Source: Agapetus fuscipes
Lineage: Eukaryota > Arthropoda > Insecta > Trichoptera > Glossosomatidae
DNA length: 64,000 bases
Direction: 5' to 3'
NCBI GenBank assembly: GCA_951799405.1
Contig: OX637339.1
Coordinates: 8,184,001 to 8,248,000 of the forward strand
The position numbers and the translations under genes were made by a program. Under the pieces are notes generated by a model. The model saw nothing but the letters and a program-made list of their open reading frames with translations, did no database searches and was not told the origin of the DNA. Shown here in pieces: positions 31,726 through 43,244 of the stretch. Every line of letters starts with the position of its first letter. Position 1 is the first letter of the stretch.

Positions 31726-31995
31726 AATGCATACATATTGTGCAGCATGTGTTAGTGCGAACCTACATGTGCCTGCTTGTGAGTATTACACGTCAATATA
31801 CAACTGAATAAGTGACATATTAAGCTAACATGGGTTTCTCAGATAAATGCACCTTTTTAATATTTTCTACGAGAGAAAACACTAAAAAAAAATTAAAACC
31901 CTGTAGTGTAGAAGTTTTTCATGAATACTGCCTTACAGTTAGTTCACTTAATATGAGAAGTTACACCCAATAAAATGTTTTAAAAAAAAAAAATT

Positions 31996-32286
31996 AGGCT
32001 GATTTATTTGGTAAGCGCTGTTTTTGTGTGTATCACACCTCAAGAGCCCTCTGCGAGCTTGGTCGTCGCTGTAGAAAGCACCAATTCTCAAGCAAGACCC
32101 AGTTGTTGTAAGGCTGGATAGACCTTTTGATGACCGGTCTTTGGTAAAGGTTTATGAATTTTTCATTCCAGCGAAGAGCAAATTTTAAAATATAAATGGT
32201 ATATTTTTTGTGCTCCGCCGGGATTCGAACCCACGACCTTCCAGTTACGAGTCCGAAATGTTACCACCTGGACTACGGACCGGTCG
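31996..32286 (-). mobile_element. SINE-B, full length (best minus copy)
   Basis: Minus strand: GACCGGTCCGTAGTCCAGGT head, B-box GGTTCGAATCCC, GGTCTTTGGTAAA-inverse and GCAGAGGGCTCTTGAGGTGT segments, then AAATCAGCCTAATT and an A-run tail (plus coordinates near 31980-31996). Confidence 0.9.
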
Positions 32287-32289
32287 TTG

Positions 32290-33330
32290 TAGTTGTATAT
32301 AATTTCTCAAAGCACAATTAGCACTTATTCAGTTATCTTCCACATGAGTGAGAATTAGCTTAGACAGAGGCTTAAGTTTTCCTAAGCTGATTTCGATTGT
32401 TTATTCTTATCTTTAATTTTTTTTTAATTTTATGTTATATAATGCAATATGAATGCTTTTAATTTTTGTATGTATTAGTTGTAACCTATAATGTACAAAA
32501 ATGTGTGTGTAAATAAATCTAAACCTAAACGTACCTACGGATATATGATTATTTATTTAATGCCAATATACATATCTTTTCAACTTAGATCATAGATTGA
32601 GCGGAGAAGAACTCGGAAGCGGCAAAGGAAATTTTTGCTCTAAACCTAACCTCATTCAAAACTATAGCATCTGACGTCGAAACAGCCTTGAGGATAGTCA
32701 ATTTTTAGTAGAAATTCCAACAAAAAGAGAAAAAGTAGGGAGGTATTTTTTTTAAATTATTTATGATTAAAGTATCCAAAGGGTAATGATTTAGTTGCAG
32801 GTTTCTGATAATGTATAAGCGCGCATACTTGACGTGCATGTTTGCGGATAGACACGCTGTGTGTGGCTGCAGTAAAAATGCAGTAAAGTCAACTTTTTAT
32901 CGGGAAAAAACACTTAACAATGTTTATCTCGGAGAGTCACGACGCCCAGCCAATAAAACCAAAGACGGATGGACGGGGAGAGCGGCGAACCGAATGTGAA
33001 GCGAAGAAAAAGAATTATTTTTACGAAATGCAGAAAAAAATACGTTGAATATTTCCATGTATCAAATTTGTATAGCAGATAATACATTTGACAATAATAA
33101 ACACACACTTTACATTTATTTCAGCTGTTCGCACACCGCTATGTTTTATTGCGTTATGGCTTCAAATAGGTACGGACGTACGGTAAGATCTATCGATGGC
33201 CTTTGAGACTCCCACCCTGGATACACTAAACATAGAACGATATACGATAGCTGAAAACGAACCGTTACCGTCAATTCAAATGATCAATACTATTAAAAAT
33301 CGTTACATTGTACCGTTATAACCTTTCTAA
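32290..33330. other. No gene recognised
   Basis: Short frames at 32811-32999 (plus) and 32914-33108 (minus) overlap each other and show no motif. Nothing else is supported. Confidence 0.35.
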
Positions 33331-33332
33331 TT

Positions 33333-33562
33333 CAGTGGCGAAGGGTGCCATACAAGCCGGTTCCCATCGGCTTCCCTTTTAAAATGATGTAACAAAATAG
33401 TAAAAACATATAGGCAAAAAGTGAAAAAATACATTTCAAACCAAAGTAACAACATACGTATTTTTCTCCATTGAAACCATGCAGTCTACTTTATTATCAT
33501 TTAAAAAAAAAATTAAACGGGAAACCAATGGGAATCGGCTTGTATGGCACCCTTCGCCACTG
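33333..33562. mobile_element. MITE with 44-bp inverted ends, 230 bp
   Basis: Left CAGTGGCGAAGGGTGCCATA and the exact inverse at right, with four mismatches further in. The CAGTGGCG-type terminus is seen in some hAT elements. However, the 8-bp flanks do not match, so the class is uncertain. Confidence 0.85.
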
Positions 33563-33688
33563 CTATCTATCTACATATATAATCGGCCGATAAGAGATGC
33601 AGGCACAGACTTGCATTGTTACCTAGATAAGTTACTGTAAAAGTTGAAATCGGTGACTCTAGCTTACCGTCGAGGTTAGATAGGTTAG

Positions 33689-33952
33689 ATATCGCACCTT
33701 GAGAATGAAAGTGACCTATTTTAAAAAAAATTAAAATGACTTACATACATAGAATGACTCAAAAAGGTACAATCTATTGCACTTTTATAAAAAGACAAAG
33801 AGACCGAAGTATGCCTCTATCACTCTTTGACCATAAATAATCTGTTTTTAAATATAGGTGTAAAAGAGTGTACCTTTTTGAGTCATTCTATGTATGTAAC
33901 CCATTTTACCAAAATTTTGGAATAGGTCACTTTCATTCTCAAGGTGCGATAT
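33689..33952. mobile_element. MITE with about 90-bp inverted ends, 264 bp
   Basis: Ends ATATCGCACCTTGAGAATGA and the inverse, with ATACATAGAATGACTCAAAA further in on both sides. AT on both sides may be a 2-bp duplication or the last two bases of the repeat. Confidence 0.85.
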
Positions 33953-34094
33953 GTACATCACCGTTGTGATTATAGTTCTACGCCAAATATGCAATGAATG
34001 TACGAGTTTTATGTCAACGCAAGGACAGGCGAGAGCGAAGGAGAATCTTGGATTCAACCGTCGCGTCGGTCGGTCTTATCGTATTTATTTGAAG

Positions 34095-34405
34095 ATGATG
34101 ATGATGATGAGTTGATGATTTCTTTATAGCGCCGTTTCGTGATGAAGTCACTCCAAGGGCGCTTGTGCAAATGATGCCAGAAAATTTCTTCTCTTCAGTG
34201 CATTCCGGAACTTTCCATGGTCCTCTAGCTCCCTCACATGATGCGGCAGGTGGTTCCAGGCCAGAGGGCCAGCAACTGCAAATGCACGCTCTCCAAACAT
34301 TGTGTTAAATCTTCTTATCGGTGCTTCATTTTTCGATTTGGCTACAGTTTCAGCCGAGCGCAGTGTTGGGCTTTTTTGCGGAGATGCGACGAAATAAAAC
34401 ATGGC
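34095..34405 (-). pseudogene. LINE ORF2 C-terminus and 3' end with ATC tail
   Basis: On the minus strand about 84 codons are open (34148-34402). They include FGERAFAVAGPLAWNHLP, followed by a region with FRNALKRRNFL. This FG-x-RAF-x-VAGP-x-WN-x-LP motif is the typical C-terminal end of arthropod CR1/Jockey-like ORF2 proteins. The 3' end reads GGCGCTATAAAGAAATCATC and finishes in an (ATC)n-rich tail. The body of the LINE is absent. Confidence 0.85.
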
Positions 34406-34509
34406 GGTCTGGAAACAGCTGATCGCTGTTCCATAATCTAGAATGTATCAGTCGTCATGTTTCGTTCCATCATATCTTCGAAAAGGTACAGTAATATATA
34501 CCGACAGTC

Positions 34510-34764
34510 CGCTGCCTTAGTTCTTGTTTGCCGTATAGACCATTAAGCTAATTTTACATGAGCAATGTTTGCATGTGTACTGGACCAATGTATCTTATGA
34601 AAACAGGAAATTGATTTAAAAAATATTTTAAAAAACTCTCACATTATCGACTTTTACGTTTTTTCTTAGCTCAGATTGTGTAGAATTTGATTCTTAAGAC
34701 AACTGCATTAAAAAGCTATATTTGACAGAATTGGTCTATACGGCAAACAAGAACTGGGAAAGCG
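34510..34764. mobile_element. MITE A, complete, 255 bp
   Basis: Ends CGCTGCCTTAGTTCTTGTTT and, inverted, CGCTTTCCCAGTTCTTGTTT, with GCCGTATAGACCA next. Flanked by the 4-bp duplication AGTC (34506-34509, 34765-34768). Opposite orientation to the copy at 11979, judged by the CAATCTGAGCTAAG core. Confidence 0.9.
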
Positions 34765-34769
34765 AGTCG

Positions 34770-35880
34770 TCCAGACTTCCTCCACAGGTTTGTCTAGCTC
34801 ACGATGATATTGATGAGGAACTAACCGTAAGTCGACAAAAACTCACACCCATCTCAACGAGTGTTTTTTTGTCTTTAAGCGTATTATTCCGAAGGTGTCG
34901 CGTTGCATGTTCCCAAATTTGTCGTATCTTTTTATGTTCCTTAAATGACCACAACCACAACAACCTGACGTCTAGCGTTTCGCCAAAACAATACATAGAA
35001 ACCAAAACGCTCACGAGAGCTGCTGTTCACGTATCCAAACATTTTATAGCTGAGCCACAGAGCATGGTTTTATATTTTCAGTACAACAACTTTACGTTTA
35101 GCGTTTTACTAAAAAATACTACAAGGCTCCATTGAGGTGCTGTTTGAGCAGTGGCGTGCATTGCTTTTTAGCCATGGGTAGGCAACAATTTGGGATTTTC
35201 TCAGTTCCCATAAACCCAGATATTAATTTATCGTAAAAATGTGCTATTAAATAATTATGTACCTACGCTACAGTATCAACGACTTCTGAAGCTCAGAACT
35301 ATTTCAAATCAGTTTAGAATCGAAAAGTAACTTTGGTTTTACTAGGAAAGAGCAGCTCATTCAATATATTAATGTTTTTTTTCAGTAACTTATTTATTGG
35401 GCAACGAAATTTTAGATACCTACATTTCGTAAAGCAATTTTCCTACAATTTTTTTTTTTCTGTGAACTTTGCCATAAAACGAAAGTCTGTTAAAGAAGAA
35501 TCAATGTTTTATTTTGTAATTTTAAGGTCATTAAATATTTTGTTGCACAAATTTTGGCGCAGTCAACATGACAGCTTTTTTCATTATGCAGTCTTTTCAA
35601 GATAAAAATGAGGAAGGGAGATACAGTCAACTGAATTACAATTATTCTACACACACTGTTTTGTTTATTATTTGCGCTTTCAAGCTGTCATCTGCAATAA
35701 CTCAAGTCAAGAATAAGGTAGGTACTTACTTGGAAGGCAATAAATCACTTGTAATATACTTCAATGCTTTTGTGCAATTTGTGAACATTAAACTCTGTTT
35801 TTTTTTTAAAAAAAAACCTTATAAAAATGGATTTTCACTGTAATTTAATGATTAAACTGTAAAAAGTCTAACAAATTACA
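34770..35880. other. No gene recognised
   Basis: Contains a dispersed motif of family J at about 34985-35150 and AT-rich DNA. The 137-codon plus frame 34722-35135 begins inside MITE A and has no recognised domain. Confidence 0.35.
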
Positions 35881-35884
35881 CTTC

Positions 35885-36035
35885 TATATTCTTATATGTA
35901 TGCCCACATGTAATTTAAGCTTACAAATGTTGCATGTGTACTTTCAAATTAAAATCCAAAAAACCTCCCCTCAAACAGGGATAACTGTGGTAAATTCAGC
36001 CATTTTTTACAGTCCTGGTGGTCAGCCTCAAAATA
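35885..36035 (-). mobile_element. Family C fragment
   Basis: GCCCACATGTAATTTAAGCT, TGCATGTGTACTTTC and CAGTCCTGGTGGTCAGCCTC on the plus strand. The middle is shortened. Confidence 0.65.
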
Positions 36036-36039
36036 ATTA

Positions 36040-37210
36040 TTAATAAAAAAAGTTGACATTTCACACCTTTAACATTATTTTTTTGTATCATTATGTTTAG
36101 AAACAATCATACATGTTTAGAAAAAAACATTCAATTGAAAAAAGAATCACCAAAAATTCAAGAAATGATAGGACTTTTTTAGGTTAATTTATAAGTACTT
36201 CAAAGAAAATAATTTAAAACACACACGCAGTTTTCAAAAATAATCACAAAAACACCCTTAATTTACATTATTGTAACTCTTTTCTTTGATATTCAAAAAG
36301 GAAACTTGAAAGAACCCCGAAATATATATTTTTGCGGCTTGTTTAACGTAACAAGTAAATGTCATCTAACGAAACTACAAAAAACAGTAAGTACTTAAAC
36401 ACGTGGTATATCTCTCTCACAATACCGCGTAGCGGTGTCTCGTTCTTCTATTTGCCCTTTCTAACGTATTGCGTTGTCTCTTTTTAGGTGTCGCCTTTTA
36501 GGGATAATAATTATGCGAAGCTGTTCGTTCACGCATTGGAACAGTTCGTGAGTCATTATCATTATTATCATCATAATATATCAGGCCAACTAAAGATGGA
36601 ACTGAGATATTATGGTGATAAACATCATAATATTTCAGCTGCTGCCAGCCCCTAGCGCTATGATGAGCGGAGTGGGGCGGAGTGTGGGGGAGAGAGGGGA
36701 AGTGAAACGTAGTGACAAGCGGCGGGCAGATAATATTATGTGCTATACCGCGCGTAATTTGAATTTTTAAAAGAACAGAAGATGAATATTGTTGTATGAA
36801 TTGTGTGTTTAATTCAGTTCGGCAACAACTATTGAACTGTATGAGATGTACGCCACTGTGTTTGAGTATCCATACGTTTTATGTTTGAGTTACAGCGTAT
36901 TGTTTTATACTTGGATTGTAGCTTCATAAGGGTTTTAATGTCTCAGTTTGAAGCATTCCACTCTCCAAGGTGCAAAAAATAAATGACTTTGTGGCAGTTT
37001 ATTGTCTGATGGGATGCTGCAGCTGTCTGACTTGCGATAGCCCTGAGATTTAAATACTAGCGTTCCCTGTATGTGCGTATATCTCGTATGGAGAGGTGTG
37101 ATAGGACTTGTGCGCAGACTTCGTGAATGAAACAGGTCGAAGGTCTATCAAAATCAAATGAATGGTTAGTGAAAAACGGAATCGATTAGGTACCATCTAT
37201 ATTCTATAAT
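36040..37210. other. No gene recognised
   Basis: A GC-richer patch at 36640-36760 and a family J motif at 36800-36920. I see no ORF or RNA gene. Confidence 0.35.
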
Positions 37211-37214
37211 CTAT

Positions 37215-37375
37215 GTAAGTTGTACAAATATATTAGCATTTTTGAGTCGCATTTAATGCAGGCACATGTAAGGTCACGCTTACACATGCTGCGTGTATAC
37301 AAGCTAAATAAAACAAACCTCACATGAAAATAAGCTTTGCAGAACCAAGTTTTTACAGCATAAGGGTCATACCAA
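37215..37375 (-). mobile_element. Family C fragment
   Basis: Inverse of the GCATGTGTAAGCGTGACC segment with GTTGTACAAATATATTAGCA at the tail side. Confidence 0.6.
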
Positions 37376-37539
37376 TCTATTTGTCAAGGAACACAAAAAT
37401 TTCGGAAGGTCAAATAAAAAACTTAAGATCAGTGGTGGATAAAATAACGCATCTAAGCTGCGCATATACAACAACTTCTTACCGCGTTTTCCAGTTTCCC
37501 GGGTGCCTGGTTCTCATTCTTTGTGAGAGCTGAATAAAC

Positions 37540-37665
37540 TTTTCCGGTATTTTATTTCGGCTTGGAAATAAATACCGACGCGGTGATCGAACCCTAGCCC
37601 TCTGGAATCGAATGCAGACATTCTACAAACTGAGCTGTTGACCGGACCCGTGAAGAATGTGAAAA
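37540..37665 (-). mobile_element. SINE-A head and start of body
   Basis: CCGGTCAACAGCTCAGTTTG on minus, B-box GGTTCGATCACC, then the GTATTTATTTCCAAGCC start of the body. Confidence 0.75.
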
Positions 37666-38514
37666 GTGAATCTCTCAAAAATAGCGCGACACAAATAGGT
37701 AACTGAATTTTATGAAAAGAAAAATAATAAACGTAAAAGCACGTCATACATTTTTTATTTGAAATCTAATTTAAAATCAATTATCTAAATGACATCACAC
37801 TGTGAATGAAAAAAAACATGAATGAAATAAAATTTATTGCATAAAAAATATAAATCCTCAGCATCGTCTGTGCCGTAAATTATTAAAAATTCGATATAAC
37901 AACAAAAAATCTCTGATATTTTTGCAAATCGTGCCTCGGACAAAGGTATTTTTTTATTTAATTTTATTGCTTGAATATATATATTTTGTGAATCACAAAC
38001 ACAGTCTGAAGAAACCCGTTTCTTTGTTTTTAATAAAATTGAGTCGATAGTGTTCTGAAGAAGTATAAAATTTTACGATTCAACTTAACCGAAGTATTGC
38101 AATAAAAATGCATGGAAACTAAAAGAGCGCCTCAAGTGAGTGTTTGAATTTCCATGTATTTTAAGGAAAACGGCATGGTTGAGTTTAAACGAGCAATTTT
38201 ATACTACAGGTAGAGTTTTTTTTCGCGAAATTTTTGGACCGCCCGGTACCAATGAACTAGGCAAAGTAATAAATTGTGATGCCTCTTTATTTAAAAAATA
38301 ATTTGCCTGAAATATTGTCTTTGAAAGGTCTGATAAGTATAAAATGAGTTTACTGTTGTATTTATTTACTTAAGTATTTACTGTTGAAAATGGGGGAACT
38401 GGAAAAACACCTCTGTGTGTCAGAAAAAAATGTGGGTACTACTCTGTAGAGGCTCTAGTCACCCTAAAAAATATACTAGCAAAGTTACAGTTACTTTTAT
38501 TTTGTGTCTGTATC

Positions 38515-38650
38515 AGTTCTTTGACTTATAGGTTGGTAAAAGGCTGATAGGCTTATTTTGCAAATGTCACCCCAGTTTCAGGAAGGTCGGCAAGAGTTTA
38601 AGTTTATAAATAATTGTTTATGAATCTTAAATGATAACATATCGACGGTT
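38515..38650 (+). mobile_element. Family C, 3' shortened
   Basis: TTCTTTGACTTATAGGTTGG, CAAATGTCACCCCAGTTTCA and GGAAGGTCGGCAAGAGTT, then a jump to AATCTTAAATGATAACATAT. Confidence 0.75.
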
Positions 38651-39070
38651 AAAAGGTAGTAGTGCATAAGCGACAAAAACTGAATTGTTCAAGAGAGCAG
38701 TTTAAAGTCTGAGATTGCAGAAAAATGGAATAACTTTTTTTCTTTTTTATCATATCGTTAAAATCAAAACAGCTCTTAAATAAAATTAAAATAAAGGCAT
38801 TTATTGGCATTCCTATTAATGTAGTTTTGCATTTTTTTTTATGTCATAAGCGCCTTTAGGACAAAAAAGGCCAAAATCTTGTCGGTTACACAAAAACCAT
38901 ACTTCGAAAGCGCAGTTGTTTGCTTTGGCATAAACAATAAAAAAATCATCGTAGAGCTATGGGAGTTAGCGCATTAGAAAAAGCGGAAATTTTGAAATAG
39001 AATAGCATTCACAACTTATTTTTGACTAAAACGTCGCTTATGCTCTACTTCCTTTTAACCGTCGATATGT
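38642..39070. mobile_element. MITE D, about 430 bp
   Basis: Ends TATCGACGGTTAAAAGG and the inverse, with GCATAAGCGAC inside both. A second copy is at 55970-56388. It abuts the family C copy, and the target bases TA or ATAT on both sides are ambiguous. No transposase. Confidence 0.8.
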
Positions 39071-39259
39071 TGGTGACTTAAATAACAGATTATCGTTGAA
39101 AATATACCTTTATAGATCACGATAATTGATGGTATTAACAGATACAATTGATCAGTTCTATTAAAAAAATAGTGATTCTGCCTCCGTAAGCCACTGAGTA
39201 GGTATATCCCGCTTCTTACTGTGGGACACAATTCCTCATTGTTATCGTTGGAGCCATTT

Positions 39260-39315
39260 TTTCCACAAAACGGCGCTATAAATAAATCATCAACATCATC
39301 ATGAAGTTTATGACA
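39260..39315 (+). pseudogene. LINE 3'-end scrap with ATC tail
   Basis: AAAACGGCGCTATAAATAAA then TCATCAACATCATCATG. Same 3' end as the LINE at 34095-34405. Confidence 0.65.
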
Positions 39316-39904
39316 AGTTTTTAATATAAAAAAAATACACTTTTATTCTCGGCTTCTTCAAGCCTTCAAAAGAGCCTTTGATGTCCTGTTTTCACAAAAA
39401 AAAAAAAACAACTTATGCCTTTTGTCCAAAATTTCACAACCTGTACCCCGAGTAACTATAATATAAAAAAATATATGAAAACTAAAACGCCCACAAGAGG
39501 CACTGTTTAATTTTAGATGAATTTTGTGATAAATTTTATGGTTGAGATTTATACTTGGGTTAGAATATCACCAATGTCATCCAATTCGTCCGTGAGATAT
39601 GAAAGGGCCTTAAATCGGTGAGTCTCACACAAAGGGCTCAATGTATACTAATGATCTTTTTATGAACTGGGTCCTTTGTCGCGAACGGCCCTTTCAACAG
39701 CCGTTTTTTCGTTGTTACGACACACGGCCTATTATTGGGTATATTAGTATATATCATCCACTCTATGATTTTCTGGTTTCGCGGTCGTGATGACAAAGCA
39801 TTTTGAGATCGTTTAAAATATAATGTTTTTAATTTTTTATGTTAACACATTGAAAACTGGTGATCTTTTTTCCCTCTTCATAGAAGAAGGGTTACGAAAA
39901 CGTT

Positions 39905-39985
39905 ATGATGATGATGATGATTTCTTTATCAGCGCCGTTTCGTAACTCAATGTCACTCCAAGGGCGCTTAAAGAACATACAGAAC
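39905..39985 (-). pseudogene. LINE 3'-end scrap with ATC tail
   Basis: GATGATGATGATGATTTCTT, then AGCGCCGTTTCGTAACTC and CACTCCAAGGGCGCTTA, the same 3' end in minus orientation. Confidence 0.7.
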
Positions 39986-40064
39986 AACTTTTTACCAGTT
40001 TATCTCCGAATGTATCGCATGAGACGTGTAACCAACCTTTCTTATGTTATTGAGTTTAGATGAC

Positions 40065-40510
40065 CTGCAAACGCAACAAAGCAGCACATATAGTGCGACT
40101 CTTAATCATTTTGTCCCCGAATAAGCTATATCTGGGGAGTGATCAATGTTATTGAAGCTTCGGAGCTTAGACGATCTACAAACACAACTAAGCTGCACAT
40201 TTACTGTAAAGCGCAACTTCTCCCAGAAGGGGTCGCATGAAGCGTGTGGAACCTATTTACTTTCACAGGTAAAGGGGGCTTCCTAACGCCAACCACTTAA
40301 TTTTAAGCGGGGGTCTCATGCTCCTGAGAGAGCTGGTTTTAATTTTTTACTACACTATATGTGTAGCTTAGTTGCGAGTACTTAAGACTGGCTGGTATTT
40401 AGAGTCTGTGATAAGTCTGTGAAGAAGCAACGAAACGGGAAATCACTTCTTACACCCTAGCCCTCTGACTTATAACGCAAGCGTTCTACCTACTGAGTTT
40501 GAAGAGATTC
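40065..40510 (-). mobile_element. SINE-A pieces
   Basis: Three pieces in minus orientation: a tail at 40065-40130, tail plus body at 40190-40340, and a head at 40425-40510 (CCGTTTCG, then CTCAGTAGGTAGAACGCTTG on minus). At 40345-40380 a plus-oriented SINE-A tail (CTATATGTGTAGCTTAGTTG) intervenes. At least two copies are mixed here. Confidence 0.65.
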
Positions 40511-40541
40511 TCCACATTCCTGGCCAATCCACTGATCAGAA

Positions 40542-40735
40542 CATGCAACTCGTACTCGGAGCACTGAAACCGATGTTTAAATATTTCCGTAAACTTTTAC
40601 TTTACTCAACTTTTGCTAAACATGCAACTCGTACTCGGGGCACTGAAACCGATGTTTAAATATTTCCGTGAACTTTTATTTTACTCAAGTTTTGCTAAAC
40701 ATCCAACTCGCACTCAGGGTACTGGTCGCCAATGT
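40542..40735. repeat. 79-bp tandem repeat, about 2.4 copies
   Basis: Units start at 40542, 40621 and 40700 with CATGCAACTCGTACTCGG or close variants. Units 1 and 2 differ at a handful of bases. A 62-codon frame across units 2 and 3 is not recognised. Confidence 0.85.
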
Positions 40736-41047
40736 GTAAACTATATTATAGACATTAACGGTGGCAAACGTGACGAATTTCATTTCAGATATTTCACATA
40801 GTGTCAATAAATTTCGCACTCAGCAGGTATTCTTCTGCCATTGACACAACCTAAAATTATTTATGCCTTTAAATTATTCGCCAAAATTTTGCATCCCCGT
40901 GAAAAATCTATGAAATTAAAAATGATTCTGTCAATGGAAAATATGTGCCCAATTTTTCAAATATTTGACAATGTTAAAGAAATAAGAGAAATCATAAAGA
41001 CTGAAGTGAACATTCAGGAATCAATTTTAAACCAGTTTTGACCCTTT

Positions 41048-41372
41048 AATTTATAATCTAAGTTGCACATGTACACAAACGCAACCAAGCTACACATATA
41101 GTGTAGCTTCTTGTCGCGTTATCCCCGAGGGGGTAAAAAACGCAAAAAATAATATTCATATTTAATGCCCCCCCACAAGCAGACACGTGTAAAGTAGCAC
41201 ATAAGCATATTGAATGTGTACCTAGTTACAAAAAAAACTAAATTTCAAATGAACACACATCTTGTATCACTTACTGCCTTTTCCTGAAACAAGGGATACA
41301 GTGCCAAAATGGGAATCAAGTTTTCACGGCATGTGAGGTCAGCCTCATACCAACCTACCACTCGAGGAACTA
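41048..41372 (-). mobile_element. Family C split by a SINE-A tail fragment
   Basis: Tail side TTTATAATCTAAGTTGCAC at 41050. SINE-A 3' fragment at 41080-41140 (CGTTATCCCCGAGGGGG). Family C then continues from 41152 to the CATACCAACCTACCACTCGA start. Confidence 0.65.
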
Positions 41373-41410
41373 GTTCTAGAAATGAGTAACATCATTTTTC
41401 TTTTGGTTAT

Positions 41411-41640
41411 TCTTTGACTTATGGGTTGGTATTAGGCCGACCAACCATACTGTAAAAAATGCGTCACTTTGCCAATGTCACCCCTGTTTCAGCGAAGGCT
41501 TATGTTGATTTGAGGCTTGGATTTTAATTTGTAAATAGGTAAAAATGCAGTATTTGTAAGCGCGTACTTACACGTGTCTGTTTGTGGGCATGAACTTAAT
41601 ATGAATCTTAAATGTAAACATATTTTCATAGATAAGATTA
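41411..41640 (+). mobile_element. Family C copy
   Basis: CTTTGACTTATGGGTTGGTA start, GCGCGTACTTACACGTGTCT, ending near AACATATTTTCATAGATAAG. Confidence 0.8.
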
Positions 41641-42080
41641 TACGTAACACTTCATTTATTTTTTTAAATAAATAATTTTGAAATACATGGGTGCGTTACG
41701 TCCATCAAAAATAATCAGGTGCACCATCTGTCAGGAGAAAAAGGACGGGACGAAATGAAAATCGTTTAGTTCAGTCATCGCGTCCGTTGTGCCGGTGATG
41801 TATGGTGGTCACAATTAGAGGAAAGCCCCCTGTGGTGTGGCGGAAGTGCACGAAGATTGCCGAACCATTCCGAAGTTGAAAAACACTTTTAAATGAATAA
41901 AATTTGTAAAAAATATGAAAATAAATTGCACTTTTAATTTTGTTTTACTGATTCTTCTACTAAAGATGCGCAGAAATAGAGGCGGTTTTTTCGATAGAAT
42001 TTATATGATGAAGCTCTAAAAAGAGATTTGATAAGTGAAAACATTGGCGTTGGTTCATCAGACACGATGGCATATTTTGA
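41640..42080. other. No gene recognised
   Basis: Unique-looking DNA with no frame, inverted repeat or array that I can support. Confidence 0.35.
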
Positions 42081-42087
42081 CTATCTC

Positions 42088-42415
42088 GAACCCGGTCGAT
42101 AACTCGGTTGGTAGAATGCTTGCGTTCCATGCCAGAAGGCTATGGTTCGATCCTCAGCAAGGGTGTCAGAAATGTTTTCCCGTTTCCGAGTATATTTCAA
42201 GCATAAATAAAATACCACAAGGCTTACTCAGCCTTTGCAAGAAATGAGAAACAGCCCCTTCGCGAGCTGGAAAATCCAAACTTGAAGTGAAGTGGTTGGC
42301 ATAAGGCCGGCCTCCTTACCTGTGGAACTGGATAGCTTTTACACGCACACGTGACTCTTCTGGGTACAGCAAGATAAGAAGTTGCATTTTATGTCCAGCT
42401 TAGTTATATTTTTCC
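42088..42415 (+). mobile_element. SINE-A, full length
   Basis: CCCGGTCGATAACTCGGTTG head, B-box ATGGTTCGATCCTC, body and GCATTTTATGTCCAGCTTAG tail. Followed directly by family C. Confidence 0.85.
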
Positions 42416-42612
42416 AATTTTGCAACAATGCCACTTCTGTTTCAGGGAATACCGGCAGGAGTTGCTGGGTGTATATATATTTAAGGCTTAGTTTTATTTT
42501 TTAAAGGACGCAGGCAGGATGTGTAAGTGCAAATTTGAAAATACCTGGTTGTGTGTGTGCATTAGATATTCATTTTTAATTCTAAAACATTTTTGCAACT
42601 TAGATTTTAAAT
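42400..42612 (+). mobile_element. Family C, diverged
   Basis: GCAACAATGCCACTTCTGTT, CAGGAGTTGCTGGGTGT and CATTTTTGCAACTTAGATTT segments. Confidence 0.65.
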
Positions 42613-42614
42613 TT

Positions 42615-43025
42615 AAAGATTTGACAATTATTCTTTTGCAGGTAAAATTTTGGTCCTCCCATTTTGCGTAGGGTCAGACACGCTGTCATATTTATGCATT
42701 TGTACAAATGGCGGCCATTTTTAATTGAAGGTCATGACCCTGACCACATGACCTTTGACCTCTGACCTCTGCCGCTCCCCGATTGGCTTCCCAAACTCAA
42801 ATTAATACACCAAAACATATGTGTGCTCAATTTTGGCACATTGCAATTTTTCATTTTGCAAAACAGACTTATTTTGAATATTGTTTTCTGCTCCGGTTGA
42901 TTTATGGACCTTCATTATTTTTGTATTTTTGAGATCCATAAATTTAATTTTATGTTTTCAAAAAAAAAAAATTATTTTTATTGGCTTTTATACATGATTC
43001 AAATAAACAAATTGCTCGTTTTATT
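42615..43025. other. No gene recognised
   Basis: Contains a triple of TGACC-rich words near 42730-42770. Nothing else supported. Confidence 0.3.
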
Positions 43026-43029
43026 TTTC

Positions 43030-43160
43030 TATTTAATAATCTATAATCTACATAAGTGGCTTGGATACGTACATGTTTAAGATTCATATTTAATGCATGC
43101 TCACTAGCAAAAAATTGAAAGTTCGCGCCAACACATGTTGTAGGTACATACATATGTGAT
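43030..43160 (-). mobile_element. Family C fragment
   Basis: AATAATCTATAATCTACATA tail side, then GCATGCTCACTAGC and GTTCGCGCCAACACATG. Confidence 0.7.
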
Positions 43161-43244
43161 AGACTCAGGCCAATTTAAAAATTGTTTTTTCGTCAAACGT
43201 CCCACCTCTATGTTACTTTGGTCCAAAGCAACCACAACTCGTAA

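Noticed and set aside
34722..35135. A 137-codon host gene
   Set aside because: It begins inside a MITE A terminus and contains no recognised motif.
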